Below, piece by piece: positions 47,146 to 56,948 of a stretch of 64,000 nt of DNA. The translations under genes and the position numbers were made by a program. The notes beneath the pieces were generated by a model. The model made no database searches. It had not been told where the DNA came from and was given only the letters and a program-made list of their open reading frames with translations. This DNA comes from Hoeflea sp. (GTDB lineage Bacteria > Pseudomonadota > Alphaproteobacteria > Rhizobiales > Rhizobiaceae), in contig NZ_NVXQ01000004.1 in assembly GCF_002733955.1 (NCBI RefSeq), positions 1 through 64,000 of the forward strand. Direction: 5' to 3'. Within the stretch, counting starts at the first letter, position 1, and each line of letters starts with the position of its first letter.

Positions 47146-47599
47146 GGGTTGTTCCTTCATCCACTAGTGTTTTTCAGCACTCCGCCAACTGCTTCGGCTG
47201 GTCGGATAGGGCGATCATAGGAGAGGGGGTTTTCAAACCGCTTAATGAACAAGGTTAGCGAAACCTTTCGCCGCCAAAGCCCCCTGCATGGTTAACAGAT
47301 CCCTAAGATTTGAACCGTCGTTCTAACCCGCAAACAGTCATATGAGATGAACAGCCAGATGGTGGTTTGAAAGCGGCGAGATTGGCGTCCGGGTTCGTGC
47401 AGGAGGTGGTGACACTTTGCGTTTGCGACCTGTCTTATAAAGTGTCGGCACCTTGGCCTGAACGGCTCTCGCTTCCGCCCTTTTGAGGCTCGAACCCAGA
47501 GCCCGCCACAAAGAAATCGCCTGAACCGCTCAGCTTTAAGGCTTCGTTCACCAAATCCGGTGATTTTAGGGACGATATCCGTAATTCCGAGGACATGGC
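47146..47599. other. Divergent promoter region between the Flp pilin and the pilus N-domain gene
   Basis: About 450 bases without a convincing gene. It includes a one-mismatch CtrA-like box (47292-47306). The ORF-track peptide at 47435-47623 and an apparent tRNA T-loop-like string (GGTTCGAGCC on the minus strand) do not form a gene. Both flanking pilus genes probably have their promoters here. Confidence 0.6.
47292..47306 (-). promoter_or_regulatory. CtrA-like box (7 of 8) upstream of the Flp pilin
   Basis: On the minus strand TTAG-GGATCTG-TTAA, followed by CCAT, matches the CtrA box with one mismatch and also contains TTAACCAT. It lies about 147 bases upstream of the pilin start. In Caulobacter the pilin gene pilA is a direct CtrA target, which makes this placement notable; binding here is inferred. 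Confidence 0.45.
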
Positions 47600-48016
47600 A
47601 TGACCAAACCCAACCCCGCGCATCGCCGGCTAGCAATGTTTGCGTGCGGCGTGGCATTGGCAGCGATGGCAGCTTTCCCGGCCCAGGCTGCGGAAGATGT
47701 GATTCGCGTTTTCATGGATCATGCCCGCATCCTCAAGCTTGACCGCCCTGTCAGCAAGGTCATCATCGGCAATGCCGACGTGGCCGATGTGGCGGTGTCC
47801 GATCCGCAGACCATCGTTCTGACCGGCAAATCCTACGGCACCACGAACCTTGTCATTCTCGACCAGGCCGGTGATGCGATTGTCGACGAACGTATTCTGG
47901 TCTCCGTCGACGAGGCCAACACGCTTCGGGTCTTCAAGCAGACAGCCAGGTCGGTCTATTCCTGTGCGCCGGCCTGTGAAGAACACGTGCCGAGCGTCGC
48001 GCCGACAAGTCCATAG
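47600..48016 (+). CDS. Stand-alone pilus N-terminal domain protein (CpaC N-domain-like)
   Basis: Secreted protein of 138 residues. Signal peptide (AMFACGVALAAMAAFPAQAAED), then one T2SS-T3SS_pil_N-like domain (about 32-112) with ILKLDRPVSKVIIGNADVADVAV and GKSYGTTNLVILD, the same fold as the N-terminus of the CpaC secretin, but no channel domain. It ends with a Cys-containing tail (YSCAPACEEHVP). Divergent from the pilin gene and upstream of TadE-like genes. Perhaps a periplasmic plug or assembly factor; function unproven. Confidence 0.85.
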   Translation: MTKPNPAHRRLAMFACGVALAAMAAFPAQAAEDVIRVFMDHARILKLDRPVSKVIIGNADVADVAVSDPQTIVLTGKSYGTTNLVILDQAGDAIVDERILVSVDEANTLRVFKQTARSVYSCAPACEEHVPSVAPTSP

Positions 48017-48195
48017 GACGTGGTGGCCCGGTTCGGGCCTGCTTCAGCCTCGAAGGATAAGAAGCGCGCAGCCGAATGTGCTGGAAATTAGCTGTTTGTT
48101 CACCAATTGCGCAGCTTGCCGGCGCTCACGTTACCAAAATTCAACCAGTTTGACCTAGCGTTGACCCCAGGAAACGAAAGTCCGGGAGTCCGACA

Positions 48196-48804
48196 ATGAC
48201 GGTCGACGATCAAGCCAGCACAGCCGGAAAGCCACCGCGGCGGATGCCACGGATGCTTTCGCGTTTCCGTCGTTCAAGCGACGGCACCGCTGCAATCGAA
48301 TTTGCGCTGCTGGCGTTTCCGTTCTTCCTCCTGATCTTTGCGACAATCGAGGCCTTCATTGCCTTTGCCGGCGAGCAGTTGTTGGAAAATGCAGTGGATA
48401 CGATGGCGCGGCAGGTTCGCACCGGACAGGCCAAGAATCTCAGCGAGGAAGAGTTCCGGACCAAGTTCTGTGCTGAAATCAGCCTGATGATCAACTGTGC
48501 GGAGAAGGAAGATCCCGAGGATCAGAAGCTCTATCTGGACGTGCGGGAATTCGCCAGTTTCGCGGCGATACCAACTTACGTCCCGAAGCAGAGCAACGCG
48601 CAGTTCTCCGACCTGGATTCATCCGATTTCGCCTACAGCCCCGGCGGCCCGGAGAGTATCAATATCGTCCGTGCCTATTATCGCTGGGAAGTGATGACGG
48701 ACCTCGTCCGGCCCTTCATCACCAATATCCGCAAGGATGGTGAAATGCCACGCGACTATCTGATGGTGGCAACCGCCGCTTTTCGCAACGAGAAATTCCC
48801 GTGA
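48196..48804 (+). CDS. TadE/TadF-like pseudopilin (first)
   Basis: Minor pilin-like protein of 202 residues. Basic N-terminus (SRFRRSSDGTAAIEFALLAFPFFLLIFATIEAF; quoted in parts as SSDGTAAIEFALLAF) with the TadE motif, in which CpaA could process after Gly, then one TM helix and a periplasmic domain. One Cys-containing segment (KFCAEISLMINCAEKED) may hold a disulfide. 50 bases before the second TadE-like gene, so an operon is likely. Confidence 0.9.
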   Translation: MTVDDQASTAGKPPRRMPRMLSRFRRSSDGTAAIEFALLAFPFFLLIFATIEAFIAFAGEQLLENAVDTMARQVRTGQAKNLSEEEFRTKFCAEISLMINCAEKEDPEDQKLYLDVREFASFAAIPTYVPKQSNAQFSDLDSSDFAYSPGGPESINIVRAYYRWEVMTDLVRPFITNIRKDGEMPRDYLMVATAAFRNEKFP

Positions 48805-48853
48805 GTAAAGTCATGCATGTCTCCGCAGGCGAAAACCAGAAGGACCCACTGCA

Positions 48854-49426
48854 ATGACCGGTTGTCTCGAAACATTGAACCGAGCCGTGCGAAGATTGCG
48901 CGGCAATCAATCGGGTGTCGGCGCCGTCGAGTTCGCGCTGATCGCACCGGTCCTGATCATGCTTTACATGGGTTCGCTGGAAGTTTCGGTTGCCATGTCC
49001 GTCAACAAGAAGCTGGCGCGCTCTGCAAGCACCGTCGCCGACCTGGTGACGCAGGACAGTGAAGTCGACAAGAAGTTCCTCGAGTCCATGGTCAATGTGG
49101 CGCAAAGCGTGATGACGCCGTTTCCCGCCGACGGCGTGAAAATGAAGATTACCGGCATTTCCATCGACGGCTCAGGCGTGGGCAAGGCGATGTGGTCGTG
49201 GAAAGAAGACAAGTCCACACCCTATGCCAAGAACTCGATTCAGACCCTCCCCAAGGACCTTGCCATCCCGAACACGTTTCTGGTGCGTACCGAAGTCGAG
49301 TTCGACCACAAGCTCCTGCTTTTTGTTCCGGATCTTCCCAACCTCGATGCCCGCACGTTGAAGATGAAGAAAACCTATCACCTTCGTCAGCGCATCGACG
49401 ACCAGGTGGAATGCAAGGACTGCTGA
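48854..49426 (+). CDS. TadE/TadF-like pseudopilin (second)
   Basis: Minor pilin-like protein of 190 residues. The TadE motif QSGVGAVEFALIAPVLIML starts the single TM helix near residue 20; the periplasmic part (about 45-190) ends with YHLRQRIDDQVECKDC, carrying a Cys pair. Differs from the first copy beyond the helix, so the two are distinct subunits rather than recent duplicates. No large TadG with a von Willebrand domain is seen in this window. Confidence 0.9.
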   Translation: MTGCLETLNRAVRRLRGNQSGVGAVEFALIAPVLIMLYMGSLEVSVAMSVNKKLARSASTVADLVTQDSEVDKKFLESMVNVAQSVMTPFPADGVKMKITGISIDGSGVGKAMWSWKEDKSTPYAKNSIQTLPKDLAIPNTFLVRTEVEFDHKLLLFVPDLPNLDARTLKMKKTYHLRQRIDDQVECKDC

Positions 49427-49487
49427 GAGCTGTTCACCGTGACCGGGGGTGATCCCAGGGTGCGGGTGATTACGAGCCGGCCTTGCC

Positions 49488-49507
49488 CGAACCGGTCAAC
49501 CGGTTCG
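49488..49507. terminator. GC-rich hairpin between convergent TadE-like and PhnD-like genes
   Basis: CGAACCGG-TCAA-CCGGTTCG is a perfect 8-bp stem with a 4-base loop, 12 bases before the end of the PhnD-like gene and 60 after the TadE-like gene. No T-run on either side, so termination is possible but unproven. Confidence 0.4.
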
Positions 49508-49519
49508 TGAAACCCGGCC

Positions 49520-50464
49520 TCAGGGGATCCTGGCTGCGGATTTGCGGTCCGACAGCGCCTCAACCAAGCCACGGATATTGTGGTATTCCTCCGGATCAGG
49601 CGTGACATAGCCGCCGCCATAAACCGGCTCGAAAATGTCGAGCAGGCCCGGCGCCGACACTGCCATCTGATCCAGAAACGCACCCAGGGCCTCGACCAGA
49701 TCATCGGGCAGCGACCGGTTTGCCGCGTGCGGCCCATAGGGAATGCGCTGGGAAGACCATATGATGCGGACAGGGTCGGCGGCTTCGATCGCCGCCCGGT
49801 TCCAGCCGCCGAACAACCGCTCGGGATCAGAGCCGGCGTCACCTGGGACATCGGGAAGCCAGCCAAAGAAACCGTCGATCTCACCGGTCTGGTAGAGTTC
49901 TATGACCGAGCCAACGCTGCCTGCACGAACCAGTTTCGGCAGATCCAGGCTGCCCGCTCTTATCGCCTGATGCGGGATCTGCCAGCCTGAAATCGATGCT
50001 TCGCTGGAATACCCAACCTTCAATTCTGCAACAGGCAATGTCACACTGTCGCGGGCCACGAGCACCGAGCGGAAGCCGGTGGAGCCGTCTGCGGCAACCG
50101 GACTGCGAAAAGCCCTTACACATCCGCACGCCGCCTCCGTGGCCGCAAACGACCTTGCGGAATGGATGGCATAGCCGACACGACCGCTGGCATGCGCATC
50201 AATCAGCGCCGCATAGCTGCCAAGCTTGATGATTTCAACCGGGATGCCCAAAGCACCGGAAAAGGCATGCTCGATGGCCTCGAGCTTTATGGGATCGGTT
50301 GCAGCAACGTGGGTCTCGACCAGCCCGATGCGCAGCACGGCAATCGAATCCCGGTAGTCGGCCTTGGCGGTTCCGGCCCAGAACATTGCACAGCATAGGG
50401 CCGCCCGGCCTGGACCCCGGAGGCATCCCGCAAGTCTGAAAATGCGATCCATCATACCCATCAT
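49520..50464 (-). CDS. PhnD-like phosphate/phosphonate-type substrate-binding protein
   Basis: Periplasmic binding protein-like, 314 residues. Signal peptide region ([17 protein letters not shown]), then a type 2 periplasmic-binding fold with [25 protein letters not shown] and a [15 protein letters not shown] segment matching PhnD-type proteins. No ABC permease or ATPase lies nearby, so it may be a sensor-associated or orphan binding protein rather than a transporter part. The start is uncertain: MMGMMD offers four ATGs within 13 bases. Confidence 0.8.
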   Translation of the reverse strand: MMGMMDRIFRLAGCLRGPGRAALCCAMFWAGTAKADYRDSIAVLRIGLVETHVAATDPIKLEAIEHAFSGALGIPVEIIKLGSYAALIDAHASGRVGYAIHSARSFAATEAACGCVRAFRSPVAADGSTGFRSVLVARDSVTLPVAELKVGYSSEASISGWQIPHQAIRAGSLDLPKLVRAGSVGSVIELYQTGEIDGFFGWLPDVPGDAGSDPERLFGGWNRAAIEAADPVRIIWSSQRIPYGPHAANRSLPDDLVEALGAFLDQMAVSAPGLLDIFEPVYGGGYVTPDPEEYHNIRGLVEALSDRKSAARIP

Positions 50465-50592
50465 CCGTCTATATCACGGTCACGGTGAAATGCACGGTTA
50501 TGGTGAAAACAAGGTTACCGGCCGCCGGAAATCTGAAGTCTTCCGGTGCCGCCCGAAACCGGCTAACTTGGCCGCCACTTCGGAGACATTTC

Positions 50593-51813
50593 ATGGCGCG
50601 CGCATTTCTGTTTGTTCTGGATTCCTTCGGCATCGGCGGTGCCCCCGACGCGGAATCTTATGGTGACCTGGGAGCCAACACGCTTGGCCACATTGCCGAG
50701 CAATGTGCCGCCGGCCTCGCTGACCGGCCCGGTTTGCGCAAAGGGCCGCTGTCGCTGCCGCACATGCAATCGCTGGGACTGGCCGAAGCGGCGGTCAACG
50801 CCACAGGCGACCTGCCGGCAGGCTGGGCGCTGTCATCGCGCCCGCGCGGCATTCACGGCGCGGCAAGCGAAGTCTCGCGCGGCAAGGACACGCCCTCGGG
50901 ACATTGGGAAATTGCCGGCCAGCCGGTGATGTTCGACTGGGGCTATTTTCCCGATGACGGCCCGGCCTTCAGCGACGAGCTGGTGGCCAAGATCGTCGCA
51001 CTTGCGGAGCTGCCGGGCATCCTGGGGAATTGCCATGCGTCCGGAACCGAGATCATCGCCAGATTTGGCGCCGAGCACATGAAAACCGGCAAGCCGATCT
51101 GCTACACCTCGTCCGATTCGGTGTTCCAGATTGCCGCCCATGAGGAGAGCTTCGGCCTGGAACGGCTGATCGAGCTGTGCCAGACCGTGCGCAAGCTCAT
51201 CGACCCGCTGAACATTGGCCGCGTCATCGCCCGGCCGTTCGTCGGCTCGGCCGAGACCGGGTTTGACCGGACCGGAAACCGGCGGGACTTTTCGGTTCCA
51301 CCGCCGGGCCCGACCCTGCTCGACCAGGTCAGCGAGAGCGGTCACCGGGTGTTTGCAGTCGGCAAGATCGGCGACATCTATGCGCACCAGGGCGTGACAG
51401 ATGTCCGCAAGGCAAGCGGCAATCCGGCGCTTTTCGAGGCCACGCTGAAGGCCACCAGGGAAGCCAGGGACGGCGATCTCGTGTTCACCAATTTTGTCGA
51501 TTTCGACATGCTTTACGGTCATCGCCGGGATGTGGCGGGCTACGCCGCGGCACTGGAAGCGCTCGATGCGATGCTGCCGCGGTTCGCCAAGCTGCTGAAG
51601 CCGGGCGACCTGGTGCTGATGACCGCCGACCATGGCTGCGATCCGACCTGGCGCGGCACCGACCACACGCGTGAACGGGTTCCTATCCTGGGCTTCGGCC
51701 CGGGCATCGCGGCGCGTGATATCGGCGTTCGCACGAGTTACGCCGATATCGGGGCGACGCTGGCGCGGCATCTGGGCCTGCCGGCAACCGCCAATGGAAG
51801 GAGCTTTCTGTGA
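50593..51813 (+). CDS. deoB: Phosphopentomutase
   Basis: Interconverts (deoxy)ribose 1-phosphate and 5-phosphate, linking nucleoside phosphorolysis to central metabolism. 406 residues. The N-terminal motif [21 protein letters not shown] and C-terminal metal motif [20 protein letters not shown] mark the alkaline phosphatase-like fold of DeoB. Start set at MARAFLF; the ORF-track extension to 50485 reads through the intergenic region. Its stop overlaps the add start by four bases (GTGA). Confidence 0.96.
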   Translation: MARAFLFVLDSFGIGGAPDAESYGDLGANTLGHIAEQCAAGLADRPGLRKGPLSLPHMQSLGLAEAAVNATGDLPAGWALSSRPRGIHGAASEVSRGKDTPSGHWEIAGQPVMFDWGYFPDDGPAFSDELVAKIVALAELPGILGNCHASGTEIIARFGAEHMKTGKPICYTSSDSVFQIAAHEESFGLERLIELCQTVRKLIDPLNIGRVIARPFVGSAETGFDRTGNRRDFSVPPPGPTLLDQVSESGHRVFAVGKIGDIYAHQGVTDVRKASGNPALFEATLKATREARDGDLVFTNFVDFDMLYGHRRDVAGYAAALEALDAMLPRFAKLLKPGDLVLMTADHGCDPTWRGTDHTRERVPILGFGPGIAARDIGVRTSYADIGATLARHLGLPATANGRSFL

Positions 51814-52796
51814 CCGCCTCCGTCAACGCCGCCGCCATCAGAAAAGCCGAGCTGCATTGCCACATCGAAGGCGCCGCCTCCCCGGCGCTGGTGAAGGCGC
51901 AGGCACAGAGATACAAGGCGGATGTGTCCGGCTTCATTTCCGGCGATCGCTATGTCTGGTCCGATTTCACCGAGTTTCTCACAGCCTATGACGGTGCGGC
52001 GTCGCTGTTTCGCAGCGAGGAAGACTACGCGTTGCTGGCGCGGACCTATCTTGAAGGGATCGCCGCGGAGAACGCGATCTATGCGGAAATCTTCGTCTCG
52101 CCCGATCATGCGGCCGCTGCCGGGCTGCCCCATACGGCCTATTTCGACGGGCTGGCCGAGGGCATTGCCCAAGCCAAAGCATCCTCCGGAATCGAATGCC
52201 GGATGATCATTGTCGGAATCAGGCATCTCGGTGCAGAGAAGGTGGAAGCGGCAGCACGGCTTGCAGCCTCACGGCCTCATCCGCTGATCACGGGCTTTGG
52301 CATGGCCGGTGAAGAACGGTTTGGCAAGGTGGCCGATTTCGCCCGCGCCTTCGACATTGCGCGCGATGCCGGACTGGGCATCACGGTTCATGCCGGCGAA
52401 CTGGCGGGGCCGGAGAGCGTCCGCGATGCGCTCGATCACATCCGACCCGACCGGATCGGCCACGGCGTGCGGGCGATCGAGGATGAAGCGCTGGTTCAGC
52501 GGATCGCTGATGAAGGCGTGGTGCTGGAGGTCTGCCCGGGATCAAACCTGGCGCTCAATGTCTATCCGGAGATTTCCAGTCATCCGTTCGACCAGCTGCG
52601 GCGGGCCGGGGTAAAGGTTACGCTGAGTTCTGATGATCCACCGCATTTTGCATCATCTGTCGGCCGGGAGTACCAGATGGCGGCGGACGCCTGGGGCTAT
52701 GATGCCCGGCAACTGACCGATTTCACCCGCACAGCACTGGAGGCCGCGTTCGTGGAGCCCCAAACCCGGGCAAATCTCTTGGGACAGCTTGACTGA
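51810..52796 (+). CDS. add: Adenosine deaminase
   Basis: Zinc enzyme converting (deoxy)adenosine to (deoxy)inosine, 328 residues. Metal and catalytic motifs are intact: AELHCHIEG (HxH), [11 protein letters not shown] (His, Glu), DRIGHGVRA (His) and LSSDDPPHF (Asp pair). The start is GTG, overlapping the deoB stop, with AAGGAG upstream, so translation is coupled. It feeds inosine to the purine nucleoside phosphorylase encoded at 57726. Confidence 0.94.
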   Translation: MTASVNAAAIRKAELHCHIEGAASPALVKAQAQRYKADVSGFISGDRYVWSDFTEFLTAYDGAASLFRSEEDYALLARTYLEGIAAENAIYAEIFVSPDHAAAAGLPHTAYFDGLAEGIAQAKASSGIECRMIIVGIRHLGAEKVEAAARLAASRPHPLITGFGMAGEERFGKVADFARAFDIARDAGLGITVHAGELAGPESVRDALDHIRPDRIGHGVRAIEDEALVQRIADEGVVLEVCPGSNLALNVYPEISSHPFDQLRRAGVKVTLSSDDPPHFASSVGREYQMAADAWGYDARQLTDFTRTALEAAFVEPQTRANLLGQLD

Positions 52797-52974
52797 AATC
52801 CATTCCGCAGGTTGCCGGAGCCGCGGAATACGTGTCTAAATCAGGGTCGGCTCATGCCGCGCTGCCGGAGCGTTATCGTGCCCGGGCCGGCTAAAAATTT
52901 ACGGAACTGGGCATGATCCGCACTGATTTTGCGATCAGCCCGGCACCCGGTCAACAGCTTCGAGGCAGAACAAC

Positions 52975-53604
52975 ATGGACGGCGTTACAGTCATCAACCA
53001 CCCTCTGGTGCAGCACAAGCTTACCATCATGCGCAAGAAGGAAACCTCGACAGCTGGTTTCAGACGCCTGTTGCGGGAGATCTCGACGCTGTTGTGCTAC
53101 GAGGTCACGCGCGATCTGGAACTGACCATGGAGACGATCGAGACGCCGCTGAAGGAAATCCAGGCCCCGGTTCTTGAAGGCAAGAAGCTTGTTTTTGCCT
53201 CGATCCTGCGCGCCGGCAACGGTCTGCTGGAAGGCATGCTCGACCTCGTGCCCTCGGCACGCGTCGCCCATATCGGGGTCTACCGGGATCACGAAACGCT
53301 TGAAGCGATCGAATATTACTTCAAGGCGCCCGAGGATGTCAGCAACCGGTTGATCATCGTCGTCGACCCGATGCTTGCCACCGGCAATTCGTCCATCGCC
53401 TCGATCGAGAAGCTGAAGGAGCGCGGCGCGCGCAACATCCGTTTTCTCTGCCTGCTGGCAGCGCCGGAAGGCCTGCGCAATTTCCAGGCCGCGCATCCGG
53501 ATGTGCCGATCTACACCGCCTCGATCGACAGCCATCTCAACGAGCAGGGTTATATCGTCCCCGGCCTGGGCGACGCCGGCGACCGCATGTACGGCACCAA
53601 ATAG
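52975..53604 (+). CDS. upp: Uracil phosphoribosyltransferase
   Basis: Makes UMP from uracil and PRPP, 209 residues. The PRPP loop is [20 protein letters not shown] (about 128-147) and the uracil-binding C-terminal segment reads [17 protein letters not shown], a family hallmark. Follows add after 178 bases on the same strand and completes uracil reuse from the nearby cytidine deaminase and thymidine/uridine phosphorolysis steps. Confidence 0.97.
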   Translation: MDGVTVINHPLVQHKLTIMRKKETSTAGFRRLLREISTLLCYEVTRDLELTMETIETPLKEIQAPVLEGKKLVFASILRAGNGLLEGMLDLVPSARVAHIGVYRDHETLEAIEYYFKAPEDVSNRLIIVVDPMLATGNSSIASIEKLKERGARNIRFLCLLAAPEGLRNFQAAHPDVPIYTASIDSHLNEQGYIVPGLGDAGDRMYGTK

Positions 53605-53675
53605 GCCGCTGCACCCGTAGCACCCGCCAATCAGGCAGATTGCATCAGCCGGTTTGGCAAGAGCCGGTATCAGGA

Positions 53676-54686
53676 TCAGTTGAGCAGCGTCAGCAGTGTC
53701 TCGGCGTTGGAGTTGGCCATCGAAAGTGACTGGATGCCCAGTTGCTGTTGCGTCTGCAGCGCTTTCAGCCTGGTGGATTCCTCGTTCATGTTGGCGTCAA
53801 CCAGGCGCCCGACTCCGCGATCGATGCTGTGGGACAGGTCCTGGACAAACTCAGACTGCATGTCGATACGCCACTTCACAGTGCCGTAGGTGGACGCCTT
53901 TTCAATGGCATATTGCAGCATCGCGTCGATAACCACGATCATCTCGTCGAGCTCTGCATCGGTGGTCGAAGCGTCAAGTTCGATCTCGGTCACCGTTGGA
54001 TAGCCGGCAACTGCCGGGCTGGGGCTCTTGAAAAGCACCCATCCGGTGGTAAAGCCCGCGTCCCAGGCAAAATTCGGACTGGTGGCAATGCCCAGATCGC
54101 CGATGTGTCCGGGCATGAAATCAAACATCGCCCAGGTGTCGGACGGCTCGGCCACTTGTGTCTCGTCGAGGAAATCGAGCTTGATGGTCTGCACCGAAAT
54201 CAGCCCGTCCTTGCCACGACTGAAACCTCCGACGAGTTCCTTGTCGGACGCATTGTTGGCAGCATCGTAGGCTGTGGACAGATAAAGCCAGTTTTCGCCG
54301 CTGAAGGTCGCGGACTGGGCGATGCTGACAAGCTGTTGCTTGAACTCGATGAATTCTTTCTGCACCTTGCCCCGATCGACCCCCGGCTCGCGCGCGGTCA
54401 CGAAACGGGCCTTGATCTCGTCAAGAATATCAACCGATGCTTCCATGCCATTATAGGCGACGTCGACCTTTGCCGCGCTCAGCGCGAGGGCATCTTCCAC
54501 TGCGGACAGCGACTTGTTGTCCGAGCGCATGGTGGTGGCAATCGACCAGTAGGCCGAATCGTCGGCGGCGGTTTCAACCCGGTTCCCAGTCGCGACCCGG
54601 TTCTGGGTGGTCTGCATGCTGGAGGTGATGCCGCGAAGCGTTTGCAGAGCTGCGGTGGCACCGTGGTTGGTGTGGATACTCGTCAT
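53676..54686 (-). CDS. Flagellin, stand-alone copy
   Basis: Flagellar filament subunit of 336 residues, Rhizobiales type. Conserved N-terminal D0/D1 segment (about 1-140) with DSAYWSIATTMRSDNKSLSAV and SATFSGENWLYLS, a short variable centre, and C-terminal D0 (LQTQQQLGIQSLSMANSNAETLLTLLN in parts: QTQQQLGIQSLSMAN). Start at MTSIHTNHGATAAL, the family N-terminus; the ORF-track start adds 17 unlike residues. No other flagellar gene is in this window, so the copy is separate from the main cluster. Convergent with upp. Confidence 0.92.
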   Translation of the reverse strand: MTSIHTNHGATAALQTLRGITSSMQTTQNRVATGNRVETAADDSAYWSIATTMRSDNKSLSAVEDALALSAAKVDVAYNGMEASVDILDEIKARFVTAREPGVDRGKVQKEFIEFKQQLVSIAQSATFSGENWLYLSTAYDAANNASDKELVGGFSRGKDGLISVQTIKLDFLDETQVAEPSDTWAMFDFMPGHIGDLGIATSPNFAWDAGFTTGWVLFKSPSPAVAGYPTVTEIELDASTTDAELDEMIVVIDAMLQYAIEKASTYGTVKWRIDMQSEFVQDLSHSIDRGVGRLVDANMNEESTRLKALQTQQQLGIQSLSMANSNAETLLTLLN

Positions 54687-55009
54687 ACAAAACTCGACTA
54701 CATCTGGAAAACAGACCGCATTGGCCGCGAACGTCAACTGTCAACGTCCCAGTTGTCATGACTGGTTTGTCCGGCACCCCGAAACTAGGCCTGAAACATT
54801 ATCGTATTGTTAAGCACGTTTCACAAAAAACTGAGTTTATTCTGCTCTGACAAGGTTATGTTTAAAAATTCTGAGCATTAGGAAATTCTTACATTCACTT
54901 CTCTTAAGCTTCTCTTAACCAAACAGGCCGGTTTTCTTTTGCGCCGCAGCTCTTTCACCGATCATTAGCTTCAAGTCTGTTGAATAGGCCGACGATCCGG
55001 AGGGTCCGC
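54687..55009. other. Divergent promoter region between flagellin and retropepsin-like genes
   Basis: About 320 AT-rich bases. It holds the perfect CtrA-like box at 54904-54918 and long T/A-rich stretches (TTCTTACATTCACTTCTC). No ORF of interest. Promoters of both flanking genes are expected here. Confidence 0.6.
54904..54918 (+). promoter_or_regulatory. Perfect CtrA-like box TTAA-N7-TTAACC
   Basis: TTAA-GCTTCTC-TTAA, followed by CC, matches the extended CtrA consensus fully. It lies about 90 bases before the retropepsin-like gene and about 218 before the divergent flagellin. The best CtrA candidate in the window by motif; binding is inference. Confidence 0.6.
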
Positions 55010-55564
55010 ATGATCAAGAATATTTTTCTCATATGCTGCACTGTGCTCGTAATTTCGGGCCTGCCCTACTATGCTCAGGATATTTCTGCGCTGATTACCA
55101 AGGACGCCGATGTGCAAGCCGCTCCGCAAGAGCCCGTGCTCGCCAAAGTACAGAAGACTGCTTCCAAACCCATCGCGCATTACACGACCGGGGTCCGTGC
55201 CGCCACGGTTCCGATGTCGAGGGATGGGCATTTCACCGCTGATTTCCGCATCAACGGCCGCAGCGTCAAAGGCCTTATCGATACCGGGGCGACCTATGTG
55301 GCGATCAATGCCTCGACCGCCCGCCATCTCGGCCTTCGGCTGGTGACATCGGACTTCAAGCACCAGGTGCGAACCGCCAACGGCACCACCGGCGCGGCTC
55401 TGGTCGCTCTTGACCGGATGCAGATCGGGGCCATTTCGGTCGAAAATGTCGAGGCTTTCGTGCTTGATGACAAGGCGCTTTCGTCGACCCTGATCGGCAT
55501 GAGCTTCATGTCGAAGCTGCAATCCTACCGGGTCCACAACAACCGGATGGAATTGGTCAATTGA
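55010..55564 (+). CDS. Retropepsin-like (clan AA) aspartic protease, membrane-anchored
   Basis: Protein of 184 residues. An N-terminal hydrophobic helix (FLICCTVLVISGLPYYA) and linker precede a retropepsin-like domain (about 70-180) with the catalytic motif KGLIDTGATYVAINA and the second conserved segment LIGMSFMSKLQSYRV. This is the TIGR02281-type family common in alphaproteobacteria; it would work as a periplasmic dimer. Its substrate is unknown. Start MIKNIFLI follows CCGGAGGG. Divergent from the flagellin gene. Confidence 0.88.
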   Translation: MIKNIFLICCTVLVISGLPYYAQDISALITKDADVQAAPQEPVLAKVQKTASKPIAHYTTGVRAATVPMSRDGHFTADFRINGRSVKGLIDTGATYVAINASTARHLGLRLVTSDFKHQVRTANGTTGAALVALDRMQIGAISVENVEAFVLDDKALSSTLIGMSFMSKLQSYRVHNNRMELVN

Positions 55565-55631
55565 TGTCTGTTACAGCAGCCTTTGCGCATCCGGTCGGAT
55601 GCGCGGCGCTGTAGCCGACCGCCCTCCGCTT

Positions 55632-56948
55632 CTACCCGTGACGTCCCATGACCACCGGTGACACTGCCGTCGCGGTATCGCCGAGCTTCACCGCCGCGCG
55701 CAGCTGCCGTTCGGCCTGTGCCAGCTGATCATCGTTCCGGGCGTGGATGAAGGCCAGCGGCGTGTCCTTTTCGACGCGGGTTCCGACGGGCAGCAGCCCT
55801 GTCAGCCCGACGGCGTGGTCGACCGGGTCGCCCGGCCGCGTGCGGCCACCGCCAAGCTCTACCACGCTCAAGCCGATGGCGCGGGTATCGTAACCCGTGA
55901 CATAGCCTTCCCGACCGGCGACACAGGCCGAGACGATCGGCGCCGTCTCCAGATGGCGGTCAGGATCAGCGAGAAAGTCGAGCGGGCCACCGAGCCCGGC
56001 CACCATGCTGTTGAAGCGTTCAGCCGCACTGCCATCCTCCAGCGCCCTCAAGGCGCGGGCCCTGGCGTCTTCCACCGTGCCTGCCAGACCACCGGAGACC
56101 AGCATCTCGGCGGCCAGCGCAAGGGTGACGTCGAGCAAGCGGCTGTCGCGGGCCTTGCCGGTGAGAAAATCCGCCGCATTCCGGACTTCGACCGCATTGC
56201 CGGCGGCACTTGCCAGCGGCTGGTTCATGTCGGTGACCAGCGCCGTGGTCGGCATGCCGGCGCCCACGGCGACCTCGACCAGCGAGCGTGCCAGTTCATT
56301 GGCCCGCTCCGGATTGTCCATGAAGGCGCCGTTGCCGCATTTGACATCAAGCACCAGCGCGCCGAGCCCGGCGGCAAGTTTTTTCGACAGGATCGAGGCG
56401 GTGATCAGCGGCACCGATTCGACCGTCGCGGTGACATCGCGGATTGCATAAAAGCGCTTGTCGGCCGGCGCCAGATTGCCGGTCTGGCCGATGATGGCGC
56501 AGCCCGAAGCGGCGACCACCTTGCGAAACAGGGCGCTGTCGGGCATCGCCGAGTAGCCGGGGAGCGATTCCATCTTGTCGAGCGTGCCGCCGGTGTGGCC
56601 GAGGCCACGACCGGAAATCATCGGCACCGCCAGGCCGCAGGCGGCTGCCATCGGCGCCAGCATCAGCGAGATGTTGTCACCGACCCCGCCGGTGGAATGC
56701 TTGTCGACCACCGGCCGGTCAAGTTCCGGCCAGGACAGCACCTCGCCGGAATCCCGCATCGAGACGGTCAGCGCCACCGCCTCGGCGCGGCTCATACCCT
56801 TGAAGAACACCGCCATGGCAAAGGCCGCAATCTGGCCTTCGCTGACGCTTTCATCGCCGAAACCTCTGATGAAAGCGGCGATGGCTGCGGGGTCAAGCTC
56901 GCCGCCGTCGCGCTTGGTGCGGATGATCTCCTGCGGCAGCAAGCTCAA
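55632..56948 (-). CDS. deoA: Thymidine phosphorylase
   Basis: Phosphorolysis of thymidine/deoxyuridine to base and deoxyribose 1-phosphate, 438 residues. The active-site motif VVDKHSTGGVGDNISL and SGRGLGHTGGTLDKMES are diagnostic. The start is TTG (TTGA overlap with the deoC stop), with GGGAGAAG upstream, so the unusual codon is credible and coupling to deoC is likely. Last gene of the nucleoside catabolism operon. Confidence 0.96.
   Translation of the reverse strand: MSLLPQEIIRTKRDGGELDPAAIAAFIRGFGDESVSEGQIAAFAMAVFFKGMSRAEAVALTVSMRDSGEVLSWPELDRPVVDKHSTGGVGDNISLMLAPMAAACGLAVPMISGRGLGHTGGTLDKMESLPGYSAMPDSALFRKVVAASGCAIIGQTGNLAPADKRFYAIRDVTATVESVPLITASILSKKLAAGLGALVLDVKCGNGAFMDNPERANELARSLVEVAVGAGMPTTALVTDMNQPLASAAGNAVEVRNAADFLTGKARDSRLLDVTLALAAEMLVSGGLAGTVEDARARALRALEDGSAAERFNSMVAGLGGPLDFLADPDRHLETAPIVSACVAGREGYVTGYDTRAIGLSVVELGGGRTRPGDPVDHAVGLTGLLPVGTRVEKDTPLAFIHARNDDQLAQAERQLRAAVKLGDTATAVSPVVMGRHG

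Noticed and set aside
47470-47520. tRNA T-arm-like string GGTTCGAGCC on the minus strand
   Set aside because: Flanking bases do not form a T stem, acceptor stem or anticodon arm; no tRNA or clear attachment site can be built.
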